A stretch of DNA of 40,065 nt from Lachnoclostridium sp. UBA2905 (lineage in GTDB: Bacteria; Bacillota; Clostridia; Lachnospirales; Lachnospiraceae). How positions within the stretch are numbered: position 1 is the stretch's first letter; each line of letters opens with the position of its first letter. The notes under the pieces are model-generated. The model did no database searches. It was given only the letters and a program-made list of their open reading frames with translations, and was not told where the DNA came from. The stretch covers positions 67,126 to 107,190 of the forward strand of contig DEDL01000002.1 in NCBI GenBank assembly GCA_002349525.1, written 5' to 3'. A program made the position numbers and the translations under genes. This document shows positions 33,693 through 40,065 of the stretch, piece after piece.

Positions 33693-33722
33693 CTAGAAAC
33701 TATAATTCTAGAAACTACAATT
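33693..33722. repeat. 15-bp tandem duplication at convergent gene ends
   Basis: CTAGAAACTATAATT is followed directly by CTAGAAACTACAATT, one base different. The second copy includes the stop codon of the minus-strand PHP gene. CTAGAA and TTCTAG across the first copy also form a short palindrome. Confidence 0.85.
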
Positions 33723-34521
33723 CCCTTAAATCTGGTTTTCTGTTTTCAAATATTGCATATTCATGTATTCCCAATGAATTAAGAAGCTTTTTGACATCCT
33801 CAAAATGAAATCCAATATATTCAGGAGAATGGGCATCAGAGCCAATTGTTATTAGTTTTCCACCCAACTCCCTGTATCTTTTAATAATAGCCGGTGAAGG
33901 GTTTGGATTATGTAGAAAGGTTTTATAGCCTGACGTATTTACTTCTAAAGCAATATCCTTTTTTATTATGAATTTTAGGATTTCATCTATTAACTCATAG
34001 GAGTGGCTTATATCTATATCCTTTGTAATACCCGGTGCATAACGAAGAACATAGTCAAGATGTCCAAGAGCATCAAAATCATGGTATTCATTTATGTTAT
34101 TATACATGGTTTCGAAATATCTCTTTATGGCACCATCTAAACCATAAAGCTTCCAATATTCATCATAATAAGGATCAATATCATCCACAAGATGAATAGA
34201 TCCGATTATAAAATCCCACTTATAATCATTTAACAATGTATTGCATTTACAGGCAATATTCTCCTTTAATCCAAGCTCAACACCCTTTAAAAGCTTTATA
34301 TCACCTGCAAACTTCTGGGAATTAGCTTCTAATTGTCTGAAATACTCACATGGATCAAAGACAAAATCATATTCATAATTCTTTGGAAAATCAAAATCCA
34401 TATGTTCTGTTATGCACATTATTTGTATATTCTTTTTAATTGCTGATCTGATCATATCTGACATTGGTGTGTCTGAATCAGATGAAATACCGGTGTGATT
34501 ATGGCAATCTGATATTATCAT
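33715..34521 (-). CDS. PHP-domain phosphatase, probable histidinol-phosphatase (HisK/HisJ type)
   Basis: The PHP metal-binding motifs are all present: DCHNHTGISSDS at the start, ITEHMDF, GVELGLKE, IIGSIH, ALGHLDYVLRY, LEVNTSG and TIGSDAHSPEYIG. Length 268 residues fits the histidinol-phosphatase type found in Gram-positive bacteria, which removes phosphate from histidinol phosphate before HisD. It lies far from the his cluster at 17-22 kb, and related PHP proteins have other substrates, so the specific function is probable rather than certain. The ATG has a purine-rich AAGGGGG site upstream. It lies downstream of the RqcH gene on the same strand with an 80-base gap. Confidence 0.85.
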   Translation of the reverse strand: MIISDCHNHTGISSDSDTPMSDMIRSAIKKNIQIMCITEHMDFDFPKNYEYDFVFDPCEYFRQLEANSQKFAGDIKLLKGVELGLKENIACKCNTLLNDYKWDFIIGSIHLVDDIDPYYDEYWKLYGLDGAIKRYFETMYNNINEYHDFDALGHLDYVLRYAPGITKDIDISHSYELIDEILKFIIKKDIALEVNTSGYKTFLHNPNPSPAIIKRYRELGGKLITIGSDAHSPEYIGFHFEDVKKLLNSLGIHEYAIFENRKPDLREL

Positions 34522-34548
34522 TATGTTCCCCCTTATATTTCAAGTAAA

Positions 34549-34570
34549 ACGCACGTGAAACCTGGTGCGT
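34549..34570 (-). other. Short hairpin between the RqcH and PHP genes
   Basis: ACGCAC and GTGCGT pair around a 10-base loop. On the minus strand only a short T stretch follows, so it is at best a weak terminator or a processing site between the two genes. Confidence 0.3.
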
Positions 34571-34600
34571 GATTCCGGTCAGCGTAAGATGACATATAAA

Positions 34601-36361
34601 TCAATCTGTTATCTCTTTTATAGAAGATATGTCCGTTGTTGCAACCATTGAATAATTTGTATAATATACAACAAATCCAGGATTACTTCCCTTTGGTTTT
34701 TTAACATTTTTAAGCTCAGTATAATCAACTTCAACCTTTCCCTCATCACGGTTTTTTGAATAAAAGGCAGCTAAAGCTGCAGCCTCTTCAAAGGTTCTGT
34801 CCGGAATTTCTACTCCCTTTGACCGAAGCACTACATGAGAGCCTGCAGTTCCTTTTACGTGGAACCACCAGTCCTTAGGACCCTGATTAGTAAAGGTAAG
34901 CTCATCATTTTGAAAATTATTCTTGCCCACATAAATATCATAGCCGTCCCCTGATACATAATGAAGGGGGAGACTAGCAGCACATTTTTGCTGTTTCTTT
35001 CTGTTGTTGCTGCCTTTTTTAATATATCCAGCAGCAATAAGCTCTTCCTTAATAGAATTAAGATCGCCAAGAGAATCAGCAATATCCAGAGCATTACCAA
35101 TGGATTCAAGATGCATAATATTATTTTTTGTTTCAGCTATCTGAGTTGTAAGGGCCTCGTAAGTTCTTTTAAGCTTAGAATACTTATCAAAATACTTTTT
35201 AGCATTATCAATAGGATTCAAATCCTTATCAAGAGGAATGGTAATATCTTCCCCTGTATAATAATTGTTGCAAATAATGCTTTTGTCACCTTTATTTGCA
35301 CTGTAGCCATAGGTTGTAAGCAGCTCGCCATAAACCTTGTACTTTTCACGTTTATCAGTATCCTTGTACTGTTTAAGCTGTAAGTCAAGTTTTTTTCTGT
35401 TTCTTTCAAGTGCAGTTGACACAATTCGTCTCAAATCTGCTGAACGCTGTTTGATTCGTGTATGAACATTCTTTCTAGAATAAAATGTTTCAAGCATTTC
35501 ACATACACTTTCATATTGCCTTGTATCACAGTTCGTATAAATGCTCAAATTAAAGCTTGCAAATTCCAATGGTCTGTTATTTTCAAAAATAATATTAGGA
35601 TGATATTCATGATTTTTAACTGATTCAATAAATGCAGTTAACTCATTGTATAATAACACTTTATTGTCAGCAGTAAGCATATTTGCAGAAATATCAGCAT
35701 CAATTCCGGCTCTGAAACATATTTCAGCAGCAGCAATGGGACTGAAACCCACTAATGACGTATAAATTGCCTTTTGTATAGAACAGGATTTGTCAGTAAT
35801 AACCTTCATAACAGATATATCCATTGAAAGCGGATTACTTTTATGCATTGTATCAGGAATAAAATATTCCCTGCCAGGAAGCACCTCCCTTACTGAACTG
35901 ACAAAACTGTTAACCCTCTTAATACTATCAATTATTATAAGCTTATCATCCGCCTTTTTCTCACAAAGGATGATGTTACTGTGTTTGCCCATAAGCTCAG
36001 CAATAAGATACTTATGACAAAGATCTCCTAATTCATTAAGATGTTCAAGTTCAAAGAAAATGACTCTTTCCATTCTGACCTGGTAAATGCTAATGATCCT
36101 GGCACCGGAAAGATTTTTTCTTAAAAGCATGCAAAAATTAGGAGCAGTCATAGGTGATGGTTTATTATCTGATGCAAAATAAACCAGTGGAAGAGAAGCG
36201 TTGGCAGACACAAGAAGTCTGTATGTTTTCCTTTCACTTCCTTTTATGGTTAAAAATAACTCATCTTTTTCAGGCTGTGCAATCTTCGTGATGCGTCCAC
36301 CTGCAAGTTTATTGTTAAGTTCAAAAGCTATATTTGAAACGGTAATACCATCAAATGCCAT
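34601..36361 (-). CDS. rqcH: RqcH / NFACT family ribosome quality control protein
   Basis: RqcH binds stalled 50S subunits and adds alanine tails to the nascent chain, marking it for degradation; older names are FbpA or Rqc2 homologue. The NFACT-N domain begins MAFDGITVSNIAFELNNKL and contains TAPNFCMLLRKNLSGARI and ELMGKHSNIIL. A helical and coiled-coil middle follows (about residues 290-430), then NFACT-R with GPKDWWFHVKGTAGSHVVL and YTELKNVKKPKGSNPGFVVY. The functionally important Asp-Arg pair of Bacillus RqcH appears here as E98-R99. Length 586 residues is usual. GGAGG precedes the ATG and a good promoter lies upstream. Confidence 0.94.
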   Translation of the reverse strand: MAFDGITVSNIAFELNNKLAGGRITKIAQPEKDELFLTIKGSERKTYRLLVSANASLPLVYFASDNKPSPMTAPNFCMLLRKNLSGARIISIYQVRMERVIFFELEHLNELGDLCHKYLIAELMGKHSNIILCEKKADDKLIIIDSIKRVNSFVSSVREVLPGREYFIPDTMHKSNPLSMDISVMKVITDKSCSIQKAIYTSLVGFSPIAAAEICFRAGIDADISANMLTADNKVLLYNELTAFIESVKNHEYHPNIIFENNRPLEFASFNLSIYTNCDTRQYESVCEMLETFYSRKNVHTRIKQRSADLRRIVSTALERNRKKLDLQLKQYKDTDKREKYKVYGELLTTYGYSANKGDKSIICNNYYTGEDITIPLDKDLNPIDNAKKYFDKYSKLKRTYEALTTQIAETKNNIMHLESIGNALDIADSLGDLNSIKEELIAAGYIKKGSNNRKKQQKCAASLPLHYVSGDGYDIYVGKNNFQNDELTFTNQGPKDWWFHVKGTAGSHVVLRSKGVEIPDRTFEEAAALAAFYSKNRDEGKVEVDYTELKNVKKPKGSNPGFVVYYTNYSMVATTDISSIKEITD

Positions 36362-36393
36362 TTTTTAAACCTCCGAATCATTTCATGCTAATC

Positions 36394-36422
36394 ATTTTAA
36401 CACGTAATGATAAATGTAACAA
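36394..36422 (-). promoter_or_regulatory. Promoter of rqcH
   Basis: On the minus strand TTGTTA and TAAAAT are separated by 17 bases, about 30 bases before the start codon. Confidence 0.6.
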
Positions 36423-36469
36423 CTTATACTTTTATTACATATTTTTAGCTTTCTTTCCTACTTCAAAAC

Positions 36470-36498
36470 TTGACTTAATACACAAGGTAATCTATAAT
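36470..36498 (+). promoter_or_regulatory. Promoter of the yicC-remA-gmk-rpoZ run
   Basis: TTGACT and a perfect TATAAT are separated by exactly 17 bases, about 50 bases before yicC. This is one of the best promoter matches in the window. Confidence 0.8.
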
Positions 36499-36549
36499 AA
36501 ATTGAATGTGAAATAATGTTATAACTATGTATAATGAGAGGTATGAATA

Positions 36550-37428
36550 ATGATTAAGAGTATGACAGGTTTTGGTCACTCAGAGATTGTGAATGAAGAT
36601 TATAAGGTTACAGTAGAGCTTAAGTCAGTTAACCACAAATATTCTGACATAACAATTAAGATGCCAAGAAAACTCAATCAGTTTGAGGTAACCATCAGGA
36701 ACCTGTTAAAGGATTATATAAAACGTGGCAAGGTGGATGTTTATATTACATATGAAGACCTTGCAGCAAGCAATGTAACAGTCAAGTATAACAAGGATAT
36801 AGCAGCAAGCTATCTTAATGGTCTAAAACAGATCAATGAAGATTTTGGACTTAATGTTGAATGCCCGGCTACTGTTTTATCAAGATATCCTGAGGTATTT
36901 ACACTTGAAGAGACAGCAAGCGATGACAGTCTTATATATGGAAGAGTCGAAGAAGCTCTCAAAAAGGCTGCCGCAACATTTGTTAATACACGAATTGAAG
37001 AAGGAAGCAATCTTAAGAGGGATATTCTTGCAAAGCTTGACATTATAGAGAAGGATGTTGAGTTCATTGTAGAAAGATCTCCACAGGTTGTTAATGAATA
37101 CAGAAGTAAACTTAAAGCAAAGGTTGAACAGCTATTAGACAATACAACTGTTGATGAGTCAGTCCTTGCAACAGAGATTATAGTATATGCTGATAAAATG
37201 TGCGTTGATGAGGAGATGGTAAGATTAAGATCTCACATCACTGCCATGAGAGCAGCTATTGATGAAGAAGGCAGTATTGGAAGAAAGCTTGATTTTATTG
37301 CCCAGGAGCTTAACAGAGAAGCTAACACTACTTTATCAAAGTCATCTGACATCTCAATATCTAATACAGCTATTGAACTTAAGACAGAGATTGAAAAGAT
37401 AAGGGAACAGATACAGAACATCGAATAG
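36550..37428 (+). CDS. YicC family endoribonuclease
   Basis: The YicC N-terminal domain begins with IKSMTGFGHSE and continues through VELKSVNHKYSDI, KMPRKLNQFEVTIR and RGKVDVYITYE. The C-terminal half carries EGSNLKRDILAKL, DEEMVRLRSHITAM and the family end GRKLDFIAQELNREANTTLSKS. Members of this family were shown to be endoribonucleases in Escherichia coli and Bacillus. Length 292 residues is normal. GAGAGG precedes the ATG. It heads the conserved yicC-remA-gmk-rpoZ order; remA follows 9 bases later. Confidence 0.95.
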   Translation: MIKSMTGFGHSEIVNEDYKVTVELKSVNHKYSDITIKMPRKLNQFEVTIRNLLKDYIKRGKVDVYITYEDLAASNVTVKYNKDIAASYLNGLKQINEDFGLNVECPATVLSRYPEVFTLEETASDDSLIYGRVEEALKKAAATFVNTRIEEGSNLKRDILAKLDIIEKDVEFIVERSPQVVNEYRSKLKAKVEQLLDNTTVDESVLATEIIVYADKMCVDEEMVRLRSHITAMRAAIDEEGSIGRKLDFIAQELNREANTTLSKSSDISISNTAIELKTEIEKIREQIQNIE

Positions 37429-37437
37429 GAGGCATCA

Positions 37438-37704
37438 ATGAATCGTATTATTAACATAGGATATGGCAATATGGTAAACAGTGATAAGATTATCGGAGTT
37501 ATAAAGCCTGAAGCTGCCCCTGTTAAACGAATGATTCAAACCGCTAAAGATAACGGTGCAGCCTACGATGCAACATGTGGCAGAAAAACAAAATCGGTAA
37601 TTGTTTTAGAGAATGGAAGGCTGATTTTGTCAGCACTTTTACCTGAAACAATTGCTTCAAGAATTAATAATGATATTTCAAAGGGAGATTGTTATGAACA
37701 GTAA
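37438..37704 (+). CDS. remA: RemA family DNA-binding regulator (DUF370)
   Basis: At 88 residues with RIINIGYGNMVNSDKIIGVI, PVKRMIQTAKDNGAAYDATCGRKTKSV (in parts) and SVIVLENGRLILSALLPETI, this is the RemA family. In Bacillus, RemA is a DNA-binding activator of biofilm matrix and osmoprotectant genes and forms ring-like oligomers. Its targets in clostridia are not known. GGAGG precedes the ATG. The gene overlaps gmk by 11 bases, so the two are translated together. Confidence 0.94.
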   Translation: MNRIINIGYGNMVNSDKIIGVIKPEAAPVKRMIQTAKDNGAAYDATCGRKTKSVIVLENGRLILSALLPETIASRINNDISKGDCYEQ

Positions 37705-38314
37705 AGGTATTTTAACCGTTATATCAGGGTTTTCCGGTTCAGGAAAAGGAACAGTTGTAAAACAGTTGTGTGAACGATATAATTATGCTTTGTCAGTTTC
37801 AGCAACTACCAGAGATCCACGAAAGGGTGAGATTGACGGAGTACATTATTTTTTTAAAACAGTAGAAGAATTTGAAAACATGATTGCAAATGATGAATTT
37901 CTTGAGCATGCAGGTTACGTGAATAATATGTATGGCACACCTAAGAGGTATGTTCTTGATAAGCTTAATGCCGGCGAGAATGTAATTCTTGAAATTGAGA
38001 TGCAGGGTGGACTCCAGATCAAGGAGAAGTACCCTGATGCTGTACTTATATTTATGGCTCCGCCAAGTGCCTATACATTAAAAAAACGTCTTGTAGACAG
38101 AAACACAGAGGAGCAGGATGTCATTAACAAACGACTTGCAAGAGCCGCAGAAGAGATAGATTACATTGATAAGTATGATTATCTTGTTATCAATGATGAG
38201 CTTGAAACATGTATAAATGATATACAAAGAATTGTTACAAGCGAGAAAAATAAAGTTAATAATCAGCCTGCTATGGTTGATTTCATAAAAAAAGATTTTA
38301 AAAATATTATATAA
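37694..38314 (+). CDS. gmk: Guanylate kinase
   Basis: Gmk phosphorylates GMP and dGMP. The P-loop is GFSGSGKGTVVKQL, followed by the GMP-binding stretch SVSATTRDPRKGEIDGVHYFF (in parts), EHAGYVNNMYGTPKRYV, LEIEMQGGLQIKEKYPDA (in parts) and the lid RNTEEQDVINKRL. The ATG at 37694 has GGGAG 7 bases before it. The in-frame start at 37652 lies inside remA without a ribosome site. Length 206 residues is standard. rpoZ follows 16 bases later. Confidence 0.96.
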   Translation: MNSKGILTVISGFSGSGKGTVVKQLCERYNYALSVSATTRDPRKGEIDGVHYFFKTVEEFENMIANDEFLEHAGYVNNMYGTPKRYVLDKLNAGENVILEIEMQGGLQIKEKYPDAVLIFMAPPSAYTLKKRLVDRNTEEQDVINKRLARAAEEIDYIDKYDYLVINDELETCINDIQRIVTSEKNKVNNQPAMVDFIKKDFKNII

Positions 38315-38330
38315 AAAGGAGATTATTATT

Positions 38331-38720
38331 ATGTTACATCCATCTTATACCGATTTAATGGCAGTAGTTAACAGTGAGGTAGAACAGGGCGAAGCACCTG
38401 TTGTTAACAGCAGATATTCTATCGTACTTGCAACAGCAAGACGTGCACGTCAGATAATAACAGAAAGAAGAGCTAATGAAGATAAATATGCAGAATCAGA
38501 TGAAACTAAGCCTTTATCAGTAGCTGTAGACGAATTATACAATGGAGATATAAGAATTCTTTCAGATGAAGAAGAGGCTCAGATGGAAGAAGAACTTACA
38601 GCAATTTATAAAGCTGAAGCTGAAGCACAGAATGTTGAGCTTGAGTTTACAGAAGAATCAGAAACAGCTGATAATGAAACAGCTGATAATGAAACAGCCG
38701 AGGAATCTGTTGAAGAATAA
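38331..38720 (+). CDS. rpoZ: RNA polymerase omega subunit
   Basis: Omega helps assemble the beta-prime subunit. The core shows HPSYTDLMAVV, the conserved SRYSIVLATARRARQI segment and TKPLSVAVDELYNGDI. The length of 129 residues is longer than the usual 70-100 because of an acidic C-terminal tail with a repeated ADNET unit. AAAAGGAG precedes the ATG. Its place after gmk is the normal one. Confidence 0.93.
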   Translation: MLHPSYTDLMAVVNSEVEQGEAPVVNSRYSIVLATARRARQIITERRANEDKYAESDETKPLSVAVDELYNGDIRILSDEEEAQMEEELTAIYKAEAEAQNVELEFTEESETADNETADNETAEESVEE

Positions 38721-38737
38721 TTAACTGGTGGAATGTT

Positions 38738-39337
38738 ATGGACAATAATGATGAATTTGATGATAAAAATAAATTAGATAATGATTCTTTTGCTGGTAAT
38801 TATAATCGCAGACAGCTGATTAAGGAGCTTACGATATATGGCATAATTTTAGTTATGTGTGTATTTGTAATTCCAAAATTTGTTGTGCAGCGTACTATAG
38901 TAAAGGGAGAATCAATGGAATCAACCTTAGAGTCTAAGGATAATCTTTTTGTTGAAAAGCTTTCCTACAGATTTACCGATCCCGATAGGTTTGACATTGT
39001 ATGCTTTTATCCTTATGGCAGGAGTGTTAAAACTGAGTATTATGTAAAACGTGTAATTGGTCTGCCAGGTGAAACTGTACAGATTATTAACAATACATTT
39101 TATATTAACGGAAATCCCTTGGAGGAGTCATTTGGTAAAGATAAGTATATTTCATACTATGGCATTGCTTCCGAACCTGTAACACTGGGTAAGGATGAGT
39201 TTTTCCTTGTAGGAGATAATAGGAATAACAGCTTTGACAGCCGTTATTCTGAGATTGGCCCTGTTAAAAAGGATAAAATTGATGGTCATGTTGTTCTTAG
39301 AATTTACCCATTTGATAAATTCGGCAAAGTGAATTAA
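38738..39337 (+). CDS. lepB: Type I signal peptidase (first of two)
   Basis: The enzyme removes signal peptides on the outer face of the membrane. After a hydrophilic ~25-residue N-terminus there is one membrane helix (about 31-48). The catalytic serine is S59 in GESMESTL and the lysine is K104 in YYVKRVIGLPGE. The box E equivalent GDNRNNSFDSR is present. GGTGGAA precedes the ATG. It follows rpoZ after 17 bases and shares a run with a second signal peptidase. The two differ in the N-terminal extension and surface loops. Confidence 0.95.
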   Translation: MDNNDEFDDKNKLDNDSFAGNYNRRQLIKELTIYGIILVMCVFVIPKFVVQRTIVKGESMESTLESKDNLFVEKLSYRFTDPDRFDIVCFYPYGRSVKTEYYVKRVIGLPGETVQIINNTFYINGNPLEESFGKDKYISYYGIASEPVTLGKDEFFLVGDNRNNSFDSRYSEIGPVKKDKIDGHVVLRIYPFDKFGKVN

Positions 39338-39371
39338 TAATTGAATAAGTATATAAACAGGGGGAGTTTTA

Positions 39372-39923
39372 ATGAAACAGGAAAAGATGTCTGCAAAGCG
39401 TATTGCAGCAGAATTAGCAATTTATGTGGTTATTCTTTTGGTATGTATATTTATAGTTCCACGATACGTTATTCAAAGAACCTTGGTTGATGGCGAATCA
39501 ATGGAAGCAACATTGCAGGATAAGGATAATCTTCTTGTAGACAAATGTGTATTTAAGCTTACCGGAATTGATCGTTTTGATATTGTGGTATTTTATCCTT
39601 TTGGCAAGGAGGATGATCCTGAGGATTATTTTATTAAGCGTATAATTGGTCTGCCAGGTGAAACCATTCAGATAAAGGGTGAAGATATATACATTAATGG
39701 TGAGATACTCGAGGAGCATTACGGAAAAGATCCTATTGATGATGCCGGAGTAGCAAGTGATCCAATCACACTTGGTGAGGACGAATATTTTGTGCTTGGC
39801 GACAACAGAGAGATAAGCAGAGACAGCCGAGAATTTGGTGCTGTTAATATTAAAGATATTGCAGGGCATGCGGTATTCAGAATGTATCCTTTTGGTTCAT
39901 TTGGACCACTTACGAACAAATAA
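39372..39923 (+). CDS. lepB: Type I signal peptidase (second of two)
   Basis: One membrane helix near the N-terminus (about 12-30) is followed by the catalytic domain with S43 in GESMEATL, K89 in YFIKRIIGLPGE and GDNREISRDSREFG. At 183 residues it lacks the hydrophilic N-terminal extension of its neighbour. Many identical stretches (VQRT/IQRT, KDNL, DRFDIV, RVIGLPGET/RIIGLPGET) show a tandem duplication. GGGGGAG precedes the ATG. A strong terminator follows. Confidence 0.95.
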   Translation: MKQEKMSAKRIAAELAIYVVILLVCIFIVPRYVIQRTLVDGESMEATLQDKDNLLVDKCVFKLTGIDRFDIVVFYPFGKEDDPEDYFIKRIIGLPGETIQIKGEDIYINGEILEEHYGKDPIDDAGVASDPITLGEDEYFVLGDNREISRDSREFGAVNIKDIAGHAVFRMYPFGSFGPLTNK

Positions 39924-39960
39924 ACATAATAAATTGCAGTTGTAAGTATATTAACAAATT

Positions 39961-39999
39961 AAAAAGACTATATTGTCTATATGACAGTATAGTCTTTTT
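39961..39999. terminator. Bidirectional terminator after the second signal peptidase gene
   Basis: AAAAAGACTATATTGTC pairs with GACAGTATAGTCTTTTT with one mismatch around a 5-base loop, with A and T runs on the two sides. It can serve both the plus-strand run and a convergent gene entering from the right. Confidence 0.9.
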
Positions 40000-40012
40000 A
40001 ATTTATTTCGAA

Positions 40013-40065
40013 TCAATGACGAGGTTTATCTCTGTCGATTAATCTTGCAAACAATTGTTCGATTC
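40013..40065 (-). CDS. Possible C-terminal end of a minus-strand gene, cut by the window
   Basis: On the minus strand the frame IEQLFARLIDRDKPRH ends in TGA at 40015-40013, just before the bidirectional terminator. This is what a convergent gene end would look like. Only 16 residues are visible and I do not recognise them; it could also be a chance frame. Confidence 0.3.
   Translation of the reverse strand, partial: IEQLFARLIDRDKPRH

Overview
The window is an AT-rich, densely coded bacterial chromosome segment. I infer a member of the Lachnospiraceae (Clostridia). The grounds are GGAGG-type ribosome binding sites almost everywhere, the gene orders cmk-ispH-S1, plsX-rnc-smc-ftsY and yicC-remA-gmk-rpoZ, the RqcH/NFACT protein, a short HisG paired with HisZ, a SpoVB-like flippase, and a xylanase-type GH30 fragment at the left edge. 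No tRNA, rRNA, CRISPR array, insertion sequence or prophage gene was seen. No stretch longer than 300 bases lacks a gene.

Layout. 1-1.9 kb: C-terminal end of a GH30 glycoside hydrolase, a small conserved protein on the minus strand, and folD. 2.1-3.8 kb: a large membrane-anchored protein of unknown function (minus). 4-10.8 kb: a plus-strand run rimO, pgsA fused to a PncC/CinA C-terminal domain, a GerMN-like lipid-side protein, a flavoprotein, cmk, ispH and a four-S1-domain protein. 10.9-20.4 kb: plsX, rnc, smc, ftsY, then hisZ, hisG and hisD. 20.5-23.3 kb: hisB, a HisA/F-like barrel fused to HisI, a 55-residue membrane protein, rnhB and yraN. 23.4-24.6 kb: a divergent PRPP synthetase (minus). 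24.8-27.4 kb: rpsO and pnp, each behind a structured leader. 27.5-32.5 kb: a flippase (minus), a polytopic membrane protein with a long hexapeptide-repeat tail, and a bactoprenol-type glycosyltransferase. 32.5-36.4 kb: a cysteine desulfurase (plus), then a PHP phosphatase and RqcH (minus). 36.5-40 kb: yicC, remA, gmk, rpoZ and two tandem type I signal peptidases.

Most of this is housekeeping: one-carbon metabolism, phospholipid and isoprenoid synthesis, ribosome and RNA metabolism, chromosome segregation, protein targeting and secretion, and histidine synthesis. The least ordinary parts are: the degenerate HisA/F barrel on HisI; the PgsA-PncC fusion; yraN, whose best start codon is AUA; the ispH/S1 overlap in the -1 frame, which mirrors the clostridial IspH-S1 fusion protein; the hexapeptide-repeat membrane protein next to a sugar-lipid transferase; and the hairpin leader of pnp.

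All functions are assigned from motif recognition by eye. Promoters are consensus matches, not mapped starts.
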